Of a stretch of DNA of 64,000 nucleotides, positions 12,469 through 24,646 are shown piece after piece. The stretch spans positions 1,539,001-1,603,000 of the forward strand of contig CALNXK010000124.1 of the NCBI GenBank assembly GCA_942486035.1. Reading direction: 5' to 3'. The number at the start of each line of letters is the position of its first letter. Position 1 is the stretch's first letter. A program made the position numbers and the translations under genes. This DNA is from Porites lobata (Eukaryota > Cnidaria > Anthozoa > Scleractinia > Poritidae). The notes under the pieces were generated by a model. It did no database searches. It was not told the origin of the DNA and was given only the letters and a program-made list of their open reading frames with translations.

Positions 12469-13693
12469 GGGGAAAATGATTTGGGGTTCGAGGTAACAGC
12501 TGAGTGAAAACGACTGATATGAACACAATATAAAGGAAAAAATCTTTTTTTTTTATGCACAATACTCTACGGTAGCCAATTTACAGGTTACGGATGTTAG
12601 AGTCAACAAAATAATGTCTCAAGGAAAGACCTAAAAGAAAAAGCTGGCCGACTTTTGTGTTCAGCGCAAGTTTATTTTTTTTTTTCTTTCTGTCGGGCCC
12701 AGTTATGTGTAAATTCAGCTTTGAATATACTTATGCATAACAGTATCTGATAAAAAGTTACCATAAGTTACCATTGCTTTCTTGTTGTCGATGAATTGCT
12801 CACAAATGCTTAAGGGTTCAATTATTGAAAAATATGCGATGCACTTCATAGACTACAGATTATAAACGTTACAACAACTTAAAGCCTTTTTTTTAAAAAA
12901 AGCGAACTCGGGCTCAAAAAGCTACGAGTCTGTCGGTAGAAGAAACGAGAACTCTTATATTTAACAAATGTTTTCGACAAAACTGAAAGAAAATGTAAAT
13001 AGGCGCATGAAACTTCATTCAAGCGGTATTCAAGGCATGAATTTAATATGGAAACAACTAATAATCCACAGAAAGGAGTCTGTTCCTCGAAGCAAGATTT
13101 TCGCTTAATGCTTTTATTTTTACAACTGAGACGGCAACCCAGAGAGTTCAATATAACTTCTTGTTCTCTTCACCTAAATGGCAACCAGGACAACCTGACA
13201 ATAGGAAGCCATTCAATGTGCGTCTCAGTCAAATCTTGAAAACATGCATCGTAAATAACTAAGTGAGTAAGTAGGTAAGGAAATAATAACGCCCGATATC
13301 ATGAAGCTGAAAAAGAAAGTAAACCAGACACTGAAAACGGTAAGTTATCAACTCTACCAGAGTTAAGAAAAGACAATAAATTAGGTAAGTAATTCCAGAT
13401 TCCAGGTACTGGATTCAAGTCTTTGTCAGTGGAACCAAGAGACTATGATCTATTCTCTCTTAGTAGAACTTGGATTCCGGATTTCAATCGTTATTGGGAA
13501 CAAACTCCTTTCTGTGGACAAGAGAGGATAAAGCTGGAGCTTTATCCCCTCTTGCTGTGGATTAGTACTTGTTTTTTATTAAAGTCATGCCTTGAATACC
13601 CGCTTGAATGTACTTTACTGGCACTTCAAGCCCAACGTCTCTCCTCCTCTTTCCAGTTACTTGTGCAAAGAGTTTATTTTGGGAGTTTGCGAC

Positions 13694-14133
13694 TTTTACG
13701 CGGGTAATCTTTTAGAGGACGGGTAGCTTGCAAACTAAACTGAACGCAGCGTTGTCGGAACAGCAACAAGAAGATTTATTCCAAAGAAGAACGTAGTTTC
13801 CACTGAGTAAAACTCCACAACAGACGTAACTCTTTAAACTTACGCGGCCTCCGCCAACTTGAATAAAAACTGCCTTCGTCACACTTTACTAAACACGACC
13901 ATCTTCAAACTCTCTTCTCTTGTGAAAACTAGTTAAAACTTAACTCGGGCTCGCCTACCTTATATACGTTTACAATAAGATTCTAGAACTTTCCAAATAG
14001 TCTAATTATAGAAAGATTACAAAATATACCGCTTTTAGAAACTCTTACACAAGATCCTAAAATAAACAAATTATGAACTCTCGCGAAGCTTCTAGAAAGT
14101 CACACTAGTCACGCAATACAATTTTTCGTAACA
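13694..14133 (-). mobile_element. Solo LTR nested in the foldback element
   Basis: A 440-bp block absent from the left arm is bracketed by perfect 5-bp repeats GCGAC (13689-13693 and 14134-14138). Read on the minus strand it starts TGTTACG and ends CGTAAAA. It carries a TATA-like GTATATAAGG (complement of about 13959-13968) and downstream an AATAAA (complement of about 13774-13779), the order expected for U3-R-U5. No internal gag-pol remains, so it is a solo LTR left by recombination. It inserted after the foldback element. Confidence 0.72.
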
Positions 14134-14626
14134 GCGACCAGGAAGTTTTTCAACAAGCGTTTTCTTTATTTTTGCCGAAAACATTTGTTAAAATTGAAAC
14201 AGTTCTCGTTTCTTCTACCGACAGACTCGTAGCTTTTCGAGCCCGAGTTAGCCTTTTTTAAAAAAGGTTTTAAGTTGTTGTAACGTTTATAATTTATAGT
14301 CTATGAAGTGTATCGCACATTTTTCAGTGAATGCACCCCTAAGGATTTGTGAGCAATTCATAGACAAGAAGAAAACAATGGTTACTCATGGTAACATTTT
14401 TTATCAGATACTGTTATACATAAGTATATTCAAAGCAGAATTTACACTTAACTGGGCCCGACAGAAAGAAAACAAAATAAACTTGCGGTCTTTTCTTGAG
14501 ACATTATATTGTTGACTCTAACATCCGTAACCTGTAAATTGGCTACCGTAGAGTATCGTGCACAAAAAAGATTTTTTCCCTTCATATTGTTTTCATATCA
14601 GTCGTTTTCAAATCATTTTCCCCTGC

Positions 14627-14780
14627 CGCGACATTGGACCCGCGACCGCGACTTTGGACCCGCGACCGCGACATTGGACCCGCGACCGCGACTTTGGACC
14701 CGCGACCGCGACCTTGGACCCGCGACCGCGACATTAGACCCGCGACCGCGACATTGGACCCGCGACCCGCGACCCGCGAC
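14627..14780. repeat. 20-bp GC-rich satellite, right arm of foldback element
   Basis: The reverse complement of the left array: about seven units of CGCGACCGCGACTTTGGACC with single-base variants, ending in two extra CGCGACC units at the outer edge. Copy number differs by about one unit from the left arm. Confidence 0.95.
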
Positions 14781-14803
14781 TATTAGTCAAACTCGTCTGG
14801 CTC

Positions 14804-15274
14804 ACGAGACATCATTGTGCTCATGCGAAAAATGAAAGAAAACGCGAAGCGGGCGTTGCCTCCACGCGGAAATAAAAGCATTTCCAGGTTTTGAGCGCTT
14901 AAACAAAGGCTTAAAGGATTGATAACCAGTAATTTTGGATAAAAACAATATACCACAGGATTGTCTCGAAGTCTAATGACAGAGAAGAATTTTATACCGA
15001 CCACATGTTGACAGCTGTTAATGATGAATGACGGGCCACGACATGGCTTTTTTCCAATCAAGATGATAGAAGGCGGTCCTCTTGTTCGTTTCCTGAAGGC
15101 GCGGATGCTAGGCAATTCAAATAGCTACACTCTCCAGTAATCGCACGCCTTGCCAATTGCACGCCTGGGCGTCATTGATCTCGCTCACTGAATTTCTCAA
15201 GCGTTGAAAAAAAAAGTTTTTAGCGACGTTTTACCGATTTTATACTCGGAATTAGTCAGACGCGCGCAAACGAC
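14804..15274 (+). promoter_or_regulatory. Upstream region and 5' UTR of fascin
   Basis: It extends from the edge of the foldback insertion to the fascin start codon. A weak TATA-like TTTTATACTC lies at about 15237-15246, 30-40 bases before ATG. The ATG context CGACATGG is favourable. The foldback element ends only about 480 bases upstream and could affect this promoter; that is inference. Confidence 0.4.
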
Positions 15275-18200
15275 ATGGCTACCAAATCGTTCAGATGGAA
15301 TTTTGGGCTATTCAACGAAGCCTCGAAAAGATATCTCACGCTTGAGACCTTCGGGTTCAAGTTAAACGTGGACGGGACTGCGCTGAAGAAGAAACAAATG
15401 TGGACACTGGAGCAGGAAGAAGGTAGCAATATTTGTTATTTTCGAAGCCACCTCAACAGATATCTGTCGGCAGATCGGAGAGGCAACATGAAATGCGAGG
15501 ACGAAGAGCGAGTCGAGGAAGCGAAATTCACTGTCGAGACACAGCCCAGCGGAAAGTGGGCCATAAAAAGCGTATATGGGGCATACTTCGGTGGAACTGG
15601 TGATCAGCTTAAATGTGTGGCGAAACCCGGCGCTTCAGAGTTATGGTGTATTCAGCTTGCGATGCACCCACACATCAACCTGATGAGCTCGCGAAGAACG
15701 CGCTTCGCTCATCTCAACACCAAGACGGACACGCTCGAAGCCACCGAGATTATACCTTGGGGAGCGGACGCCACGATCACTCTGGAGTTCGACGAAAAAG
15801 AGGGGAAATACGCGATCGCAGCGAGCAACAAAAAGTATCTGACGAACGATGGCTCGCTTGTAGAGGATGCCAGTAAGAAGAGTTTGTTCACCATTGAATT
15901 CCATGAGGGGGAGGTGGCTTTCAGAACCGACAAGGGTACTTACCTCGCTCCCGTGGGAACAGGAAAGATTCATGCCGGCAAAAACACCACCGTCGGAAAA
16001 GACGAACTGTTTGACGTCCAAGATAGCCCACCGCAAGTTTCATTCATTGGACCGAAACCAGGCAGGCGACTGTCAATTCACCAAGGTACGACTGTACAAT
16101 ATTCTGTTGTGTTAGTTTGTGTTTTGTTTCCCACTGGGTTAGTTCCGTTGTATTTATTCTATATATACGAAGCCTTACCCCTGTCTATGAATCATTGACA
16201 TTAACAAGCTCGTTCCGATTTCATTCATAAAAATGCAAATTTTTCTGTGTTTACAAGCCAATCTGCAGGTTTGAAGATGCTTTTGTGTGTCCGTTCTTTA
16301 TCTTGTTTGTTGTTGACGGTGATTTGAATTGTTAACAAAAATGGCTTTGCACTCGATAAACTTGACCACGTGTGGGTAGAATGTAGCGAGTCTAAAATGT
16401 TGCAGTTACAGCAATCACTTCTGCGACGGCAATTATTTGGGCGAAAAAAAAAAAACAAAACAAAAGTCATGTTTATGATGAATTTCAAAGAGATTAGACG
16501 TCCTGGTTGATTCCACGCGGCGAGAAGTTGAAAGCAACTGTGTACATAACAATAATTATTATGCCAGTGACTCTATAATAACAATAGAACAAAAAAAAAG
16601 CGATCTTATTATATGACCAACAGTTCTGTAAATTCAGCAAATCGCCGATTAAAATTACTCACGCGTAAAAATATGCGTGAAAAGTGTTCATAACTTCGTT
16701 CTTTGAACGATTTTTTCAGCTGCTGGGGTCAACGAAGAAAAATTGTTGAATACTTCTGTGTCGTGCATTTATCTTGAATCTAAGGAATTTATTCGAATCG
16801 TGATCGCTGTTGCAGTGTTGATCGATAGATCTTTTTCGCCTCGAATCTCGAGTGTACAGAACGTGCCAGTATGCAGACACATACTAATCCATATCCCCTT
16901 GTGATCATAGTGCTACAATTTTGCCTATCTAATCCAGCCATGATGTCACGCAACAAAGGCAGTGTGTCGAGTTAAATAATGCTTATTGTCATTCTTATTG
17001 TCATTTTTGCTGTCCTTGTTCGTTTCTGAAAATAGAAAACCAATAGAAAATTTACGCTCTGAGTCTCTTTGACAGATAACTCGCCTAAATTGGCTGATTT
17101 TTAATTTCTCATTACTTATCGTGGAAACAATTCTACTGGAACCTGTACAGAGAAAGTGCATTTTGAACAGTCTGCTTTCCTCCAAAATGCAAGAGCTCGG
17201 ATATGTCATTATTTGAAGGAGTAAGGCTCTTTGTTATAGAAGCATTCAAGAGTGTAAAGATAACAATGCCAATTTTGTCTATGATGAAAAAATAATCTTT
17301 TTGTTTATGCATTCTTGGCTGTGATTTTCTTTCCATTCCTTTTACCTTAAAAGGTAATATATGTAGCTGATAAGCTTATTGTTTTTATAATTAGTCAAGG
17401 ATATGGGCATGCAAAATATGATTATATTTCTTTTGTATAACTCTGACAAGTTTCAATAAATTATTGAGATAAATAAAACTTCATCCATATAGACAATATT
17501 GTAATTGCTGCATATTTTAAAATGAAGGTTTCAAGTTTGTTTAGAATGAAAGTGAATGAATGCCAAAAATAAAAATTCATCTGTGAGTTGCGAGCCAACC
17601 ATTAGTTAGGCTGATAATACAAAAAAAAATAACAGCTGACTACATAAATAATATGTTCATGCACTTCTGTGGCTGCCTAAGGGCATAGGATACTGGTCTA
17701 GGGTAATATGAATTTTTAGAATAATATATTTCAAGACAAAAATGATTAGAAGACCAAATCACCTTCCCTTACAATGTAGTTTATTCAATTAAGAATAGTT
17801 TTTGTCCCTTTGAACAATATCAAGATAAATATGACAATTTTTTTTTGAATTTATTCTGTAAGATATTCATTTGACCATTTGCTTACTTTGATCAATTTGC
17901 TTGTTTAATTTCCTTGTTGCCAAAGCTCTTTCACTATAACTGTCATGTAAAGAAGAAAAAAATATATAGAAAATTATCTGACCAACTTTTAACATTACAA
18001 AGTGGCTCTGAGGGTATATGCGTTTGCTGTTCAAGCCCTTTTTTTTAAGTTACTGAAGTTTATTCAGGGGATGATCGATCAGTATTGGTTTCAATCTTTT
18101 TTCTTTTACATAGTTTGGTTTTCAATTTTTTCAAGAGGTAACATTTTTTTTTCTGGTTTCAATCAACCTGTTTTTGTTTCTGGTTTTGCTGTTTTGGTCC

Positions 18201-19234
18201 AATTGTGAAAAGTCACAATTTCAGCAAAGTTTAAAATCGGTTATAGTTACAACAGCTACAGGTTCATTCGAAAACAAGAGAGCTGGAAATTCTAAAGTTG
18301 CCCTACATGTATTTAGAATATTTAAGTCTGCTGGTTACTGTTTTGTTGTTTGGGGGGGGGGCGGGGGATTGTGATTTTTTGGTTTATGAACCCATGTAAT
18401 GGACAGGGTTGATAGAGTTCATTTTCAGTTTTCAGTGTGAACTATGGTATTCAGAGATATGATGCCAGAAGGCCTTTCTCTTGTCAGAACGAATCACTGT
18501 CTTAATCCAGTGGTTAAAACTTGTATGTTTTAGATTTGATCTTGTTAGTTAACCCATACCATTCCTTCTTTTTAGGCATGGATGTAATTCTTGATCGCCG
18601 TGGTGAACTTGAAGACACAGAGATCTTCCAGTTGGAATTTGACAAATCAAGCAAGAAAGTAGCAGTTCGTGGCTCAACTGGAAAGTACTGGGTTTTGGGT
18701 GACAAGGGCATGACAGCATCAGCCGACAAGCCTGGACCTAACTCCTGGTTTGAGCTTGAATGGCATGGCAAACAGATTGTATTCAAATCCCACACTGGCA
18801 AGTACATTACAGGCAAAGACAATGGTCATCTTATTGAAGGTGGTGATGAGATTGACGAGGAGAGAGGATATCACATTCCAGAGCTTGTCAATAGGCCAAT
18901 GCTGGTTCTCCGTGGTGATTTTGGTTTTGTCCGTGTTGGAGTCAAAGATAAAATTGAGAGCAATCAGTCAAAATATGATGTCTTCCATATGAAATGCGAC
19001 AAAGGAATGTATAAGATCAGCACTGATTCAGGAAAATTCTGGTGTAATGATGAGAAGTTTAACATCACCCTGTCAGCTGATGAAAGTGGTGCCAGCGAGT
19101 ATAATATTGAACTTCCTCAGTACAACAGAATAGCGATTAAGGCTGCCAATGGTTGCTACATCCAGGGTCACCAGAATGGATCGTTTGCAGCCACAGCGAA
19201 AGAAATTGGAAAAGCTGCTTTATGGGAATACTAA
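15275..19234 (+). CDS. Fascin, actin-bundling protein (complete, two exons)
   Basis: Fascin cross-links actin filaments into tight parallel bundles in filopodia and similar protrusions; it acts in the cytoplasm and is built of four beta-trefoil domains. Exons 15275-16085 and 18576-19234 (TAA 19232-19234) give 489 residues, against 493 in human fascin-1. The single phase-1 intron falls after residue 270, between the first and second pairs of trefoils. Recognisable family strings are FGFKLN, LKKKQMWTLEQ, FRSHLNRYLSAD, YFGGTGDQLKC, MHPHINL, KGTYLAPVGTGKIHAGK, GKDELF, GKYWVLGD, NRPMLVLRGDFGFV, YDVF and the C-terminal ALWEY. The position matching the human protein-kinase-C site Ser39 (just before LKKKQ) is Ala36 here. 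The start is supported by length and lack of upstream homology. Confidence 0.96.
16086..18575 (+). other. Fascin intron
   Basis: A 2.5-kb AT-rich intron with donor GTACGA and acceptor TTCTTTTTAG. It holds no recognised exon, RNA or transposon; a G run occurs at about 18352-18366. Confidence 0.85.
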
Positions 19235-21330
19235 TTAACAGGAGTGGAAATGCATTTATTTCACATTTTGGCAATATTTTTGAAAACAGCAATTCAAACT
19301 AATATTAAATTTCTAAAAAATAAAAAGCAGTGTAAGGAAACCTTTTCATGTACTCATGGCTGCAAATAGTTTCTTATTTAGTTGGACAAGCCAGAAAAAT
19401 CCATGAGCATAACTTGTTGAATTTCTTGATCTACAAGGCAAGTCTGTGGTTTCAAAGTGATGGTCTCCAGTATTTGATCTGTCCTAGGCTTGATTACCAG
19501 CTGCTGTTTGGGAAATGAGCCTGCACTATCAGAAAGTCCAATCATTATGCCCAACTGCATGTAGGAGTTTGCACAAAATTGTAGTCAGACATTGCTTGAT
19601 GACTGGCTGTTATTTGCAGCAATGGGTACCAGTCTAAACATATTTTTAATGAGTAACTTGTTACAAACTGTTTATGTAATCAACAAGATGGTAATTATAT
19701 TGAGCCTGTGCATTACTTTATAATAAGGTTAGTTATTTTTTCTTGGGACAAGATTATTTCAAGAGTCCATAGTTAACCTGTGCACTTTCACTCAGATTTA
19801 TTTGCTATCCATAATTTGAAATTAGATTTACTATTTTATAAAATTTATTTGTCAAATTCAAACTTAAGCACTATTTCAGCACTAATAAACTAGTGTAGAT
19901 CAAAGCAATGAATTTCTACTTGAAGGATTAAACTTCTCTTTCTACAAAGTATTCTGCAAAGATTAAAACCAAGAATTTTTTCCTGAGGAAATTATATTAA
20001 AAATTTGAAAATAATTATTTTCCCTCAACACTCCGAAAAAAATTTTAAAAAGTAAAAAAAGCAAAAAAAGTAAAACAAACAAATCCTTCATGAGTGAGTT
20101 GCTGAAAAGATGCTGAATATGCCCGAGTTAAGTGGCCAGCAATTGCTGTGTTTTTTTTTTGTGTTGTTACTCCCACTGATATAAGCATTAACTGTTCATG
20201 CCACAGCCAGTGTTATGATCATTTTTGGGGAAAAAGAAATTAATTTTTGTGAGTGATTCTTGTGCCTTAAATGTGCAGAAGAGTGGCATGTTAACTTATT
20301 TGTTTGACTTGAATAAAATCACTCCCATTTATATTTGTTTAGTGACCAGAGAGTATTTGAGTGGGAGGAATATGAATAATACATAAGTTTTTTAAAAAAC
20401 TCTGTTGAGTTTGTAACCATAGGGGACAACTGCTCTTCCAAAAATTAGTACATGTAAGTGAGGCTGTATGAGATGGCTGGGAAAATATAAGACAGCAATA
20501 TGTATTATTTGCATAACTCTGAGTTGTCATTCATTGGTAGTTGCCAGGTCTGGGAGAGGATGTTTTATGTTCTTGTGGTTTTGTGCATAAGAGTGAGGTC
20601 ATTAGAGGGAAATCTCAGACAGAGGTCAATATATCAAGGCCTATGTCTAAGATTTCCCTGTATTATGACCGAACGGGTGAGGTTATTAAAGTTATTTATT
20701 TTATGGCCTTTTCAGCGCTATTAGTATAAAATAGCGGAAGTAATTGAGTCAACGATCAACTAAAACCAACAACTGGTCAGCGGGTAACTTTAAAAAAATG
20801 TCACCTCAATGAGTTGCACACTTGAGACCACGACACAGTCATGTGATAATGGTCAGCGGATACCCTTTTATGGACAGCTGTCAATTAACCATAACATAGA
20901 TGCCCACTTTCAAGTTAAACACAGCTTGTATATGCCTTGGACACCTAGAGCATAATGCCCAGTCATTACAAGGAAAGCTTGCCTGCATATGTACCTTGGA
21001 CACCTAATGAACCATAATGTTCCATAATGCCCTTGTCTAATTACTGAGGAAAGGAAACCTTGCACACTACTTCCAGGGGCGGAGCCAATCAGGAGCACCA
21101 CCAACATGTACTAATGTGGAAAATTTTGACTAATGAACCATAATGAATTATCAAACGATAGAAGATTTTCCCTTGACTCTAAGTGTTAATTGAAAGTGGG
21201 AAGTTTGGGGTGGGACCTGCACCCTCCCCCTAGATCCACCCCTGCTTCAGAATCAAGCTTAGTGCAGTGTTCCCCTCTTTTTAATGTTACTTTAATCCAG
21301 GTTTTCAAACTGTGTGGAGCCTGCTATCTC
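19235..21330 (+). other. Fascin 3' UTR and intergenic DNA
   Basis: Polyadenylation-like hexamers occur at about 19318 (AATAAA) and 20312 (AATAAA). Nothing else is supported; short open frames show no domain. Confidence 0.5.
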
Positions 21331-21339
21331 GTACTTTTG

Positions 21340-21420
21340 CAACCTCGTTCCCAGGTTCTCTCTTCTACCCCTCTCTCGCTCCGCAGGCACGGGTGGGAGA
21401 GAACCCTGGAAACGAGGTTG
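21340..21420. mobile_element. 81-bp hairpin MITE with 9-bp target duplication
   Basis: The element reads CAACCTCGTTCCCAGG...CCTGGAAACGAGGTTG and can fold almost end to end. Perfect 9-bp repeats GTACTTTTG flank it (21331-21339 and 21421-21429). Similar inverted sequences occur at about 53650-53726, 54466-54490 and 9995-10045. Confidence 0.85.
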
Positions 21421-21429
21421 GTACTTTTG

Positions 21430-24400
21430 TTGTAGTTGTTGCGGTGCAACAATATTGTTGTAGTGCTGGTTCTTTCCCTCCCTGACTCCCCCCAACCCGG
21501 TACCAACGTGCCAAGATCCTTTTTTAGGGTTTTACTGAAAAGAATTTTCTCTCTCTGTGCTCCATTTTAACCAGCAGCTAAAATCAGTAGGACACTTTCT
21601 GTATTTAAACACCTTATTTTCAGACTTTTGAAAACTATAAAAAACTATAATTTGTGTCGTTACCAGCTGTTTAGGAGTCAGCATTAAAGCGATGAGTCAA
21701 GTGATATGCCATAAGTAGCTACAGCATTTTGATATGTCGTTTGTTTGTGTCAAACTTCAATGTGATTCGGTTATGACATAACACCTGTAACACAAGCAAC
21801 AACCTTCGTTTGAAATACTGAAGTCATTCACTTTCATTTCACAAAGAAGGCACCACACTCATCGCCGCAAATAGAACCTTGTTTTCAAGTGGTGCGGTAT
21901 TTTTTTAAAGGAATGTTACAGTGGATACGTGTCTATAATGAAAAAAATCTTCAAAAGTATTAACGCGAGGACAGCTAAGATTTTAGGCAGGTTATTTTCA
22001 ATCTGTTTGCTTGACTTGGGGGAGGATTGCTCAACTTTTTTGTATAAGTGCAAAAATAGCCTCGATGCTCGCTTCGCGCTTTTTTTTGGCGTGTTCTATT
22101 TTGCTTTGAGAGAAATCTAAAGGCCCTCAATAGCGTAGCATAACCACGTTTATCCGCTAGGAAATAAAATCTTTAACTCCAAACAAAGCATTAAGGTTAA
22201 AAACTTCAGCTGAGCGTGAGTTCATTCTGCCGACAGCGGTGAATATGAGGGTAAACGTGAGACGCCAAAAGTGGATGAAAAGAAATATTCTAGTACAAGT
22301 AAACTGGTAAAGTTAGTGTTCTGTCTTTTTAATATGATAAACGAGCAAGGCTTACCTTTATACAATGACGAGAGTGACTTTTTAAGTCATACACGCTGAC
22401 TGTCTTCCTAAACGTGCAAAATTTCCTGGACGACCATTCGCGCCTCGAACTGCGCACGCGTAAAGGAAATAATCTCATTTTAAACATTCTCGACCCCAGT
22501 GCTTACGGGTTTGGGAATAGGCGAGTATCTCTTGATGTCTCCCCTCTACAGAAGAGCTCTAGGTCAAGATTGATTTTAAAATATTGCCGGTTACTCGAAA
22601 GTCCCGAAAAGTTGATTTAGGTTTATATACAAAAGGCATAAGGCCCGAGGCTCTGGTGACGAAAATACCATTGGGTAGTTTAGAAAACGAAAGTATCGTG
22701 GCTTGTTTACTAGGGATTCTCTCCCTCATTTGTGTTTTAGTAAAGGGTCACTTATATGCTTTGGGCCTTTAACGTCTGCTACGCAGAAAAACTAGTTATT
22801 CTAAGAAAATTCATGTTAAGACCTAAACTGGACAGCAGAAAAACAGAATTACAACAGAAACAATGCGAATAGGCCTGTTCAGCCGATCACAGAGCGCGAA
22901 AAAGGGGTGCGAAGCTGCACACGAGTGTAAACGACTCAGCCATCAACTTTCTCCCCAGTAATCCGGCGCCCAACCAGCCGGGAGCCCTAAATGGCAAGCT
23001 ATAACTCAACCAAAACAATTACCTTGACGTGAAAGTACTATCTATGAGGTTAGAAACACAATGCATGTCCTTCGTATAAAAGACTATAGGAGCGTTCGGA
23101 ATGAGAAGCGCACGAAACAGGAAAAAAAATTCAGCTTTAGAAAAACGACATTCGCTGCTACATGCCCATATAAATAATGCACTAGCAAATTCCAGGGGGC
23201 AGGGACACTGAAACAACTAAATACCCCGAGGAGGGGATGAAAATAGGATGGCAAATGCCCCACCCCGGGGATCGTCTGCAATCAGCTCACGGTGCTGACC
23301 AGACAGAGAACAGTTCGATCCGAACTCATTGCAGAGTAGACAAAAATGGTAGAGTAATGCCACTTTCAGGTTTTTAATGTACGACTTTTTGTTTGTGTGT
23401 GTCTGCCTCTCCGTCTTTTAACTATTTTTGTTAGAAACTTGAGTCGAGGGTAGAGTGTGGGCGTTCTCGGCGAGTCTCTCTCAGGCACAGTCCCGGATTG
23501 ACCGAGCCGAGAACACGAAGGCACTTGGCTGACTACACCGGTATTGTTTTCTTTCTGAATGATAGCCAGTTGAGAAAAAAAATTTAGGCCCACCTTTAAC
23601 CAAAACAAAGCGAAACTAAACCAATAAAACAATTTAATACTTTCGACTTTTTAAAGAAAAATTATGATAAATTGCAACCTAAGGTATTGTACTACTAATA
23701 CAATCGCAGTGCATAACTCATAAATTATATATCTGACCAAACATTTGACTAACTGATAGCTAAAACAGGTGCGCACACGTCAATTTCGTGCTCAGGGCGT
23801 TTCCTTTGGAAAACAGGACGAAGCGAGAACTTGAGACCCGGACATCGGCCCGCTCACGTGTCTCACGAGGAACCATAAAACCTATTTTTCAAGGGAAAAC
23901 CAGCCCTGGGGAAGATTTTGGTGTCACTATGGTTATGGAGGGCTGGTTCTGCTGAGAAGATGCGGGTAGTGTTTTCTCGCATCGTACAAAAAGAAAATCA
24001 ATTCAGTGACTGAAACGGTTGTACCGTCATGGTCAAATTGAACCTTAATAATTCGCCCTCTTTAAGACGATCTTTTTGGTTTATACATGTACTTATAACA
24101 AATTCTCTTGGATCCCGAAGGCCAAACAAATAATACCGGGCTCTCTGTTGTTAGGGAGCAAAACTATTTTTAATTGCTCCAGGGAAGTCTGGAGAGTGTA
24201 TATTTTATACTGCGACTACAAACACCGAGACAACTTAAAAACAAAGAGAAAAAAACTCACAATCAGATTTTAGAAAGTCACACTAAAGTTGTTTGAACCA
24301 ATCATCGGTCTCGAAGTAAACGATTGGCTAAATGATTTTTGTTGAGATTCATGTATTCAAAAAATTAGTCTCCGTAAAAATTGCTTGATTGTTGATTGGT

Positions 24401-24646
24401 AAGTCTTGTCTACTCCTTCGTTTTATTCCGACATCCGTAGCTTTGGCTGGCTTTGGTAGAGGTGATTACGTTTTAAGAAGGTTCTACGATCGCATTGCGA
24501 AAAGAATGTAGTCGCACCGAAATAGTAACTTTGATTTAGCCCAGTTGGGTCCTATACGTACTATAGACATTCTTATAAAATGACAAATAATGGTAATAGA
24601 ATTGAGTGAATAAATCAATTCGGTCGATCTGTGATTATACGGTAAC
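21430..24646. other. Intergenic region
   Basis: About 3.2 kb with no convincing exon on either strand and no RNA gene recognised. Confidence 0.45.

Larger units (their letters stand above)
12318..14794. mobile_element. Foldback / Mutator-like non-autonomous DNA transposon with long satellite-bearing inverted arms
   Basis: The element begins GAGTTTGACTAATAGTCGCG and ends with the exact reverse complement. Perfect 9-bp direct repeats GTCTGGCTC flank it (12309-12317 and 14795-14803), the duplication length typical of Mutator-like elements. The arms are homologous over more than 650 bp (about 12318-12990 against about 14140-14794). Weaker inverted homology continues inward, for example AATCCACAGAAAGGAG near 13064 against its complement near 13505. 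Each arm starts with a 20-bp satellite and then a unique-looking arm that includes AAATTGGCTACCGTAGAGTA in the right copy. The spacer has no transposase frame. The right arm is interrupted by a solo LTR. Confidence 0.85.

Noticed and set aside
12040..12562. Several overlapping open frames on both strands through the 20-bp satellite
   Set aside because: They arise because the GC-rich tandem repeat lacks stop codons in every frame; the products are simple Pro/Arg/Asp repeats with no gene context.
15641..16036. 131-codon minus-strand frame and other frames inside fascin exon 1
   Set aside because: They are antisense or shifted shadows of the conserved fascin coding sequence.
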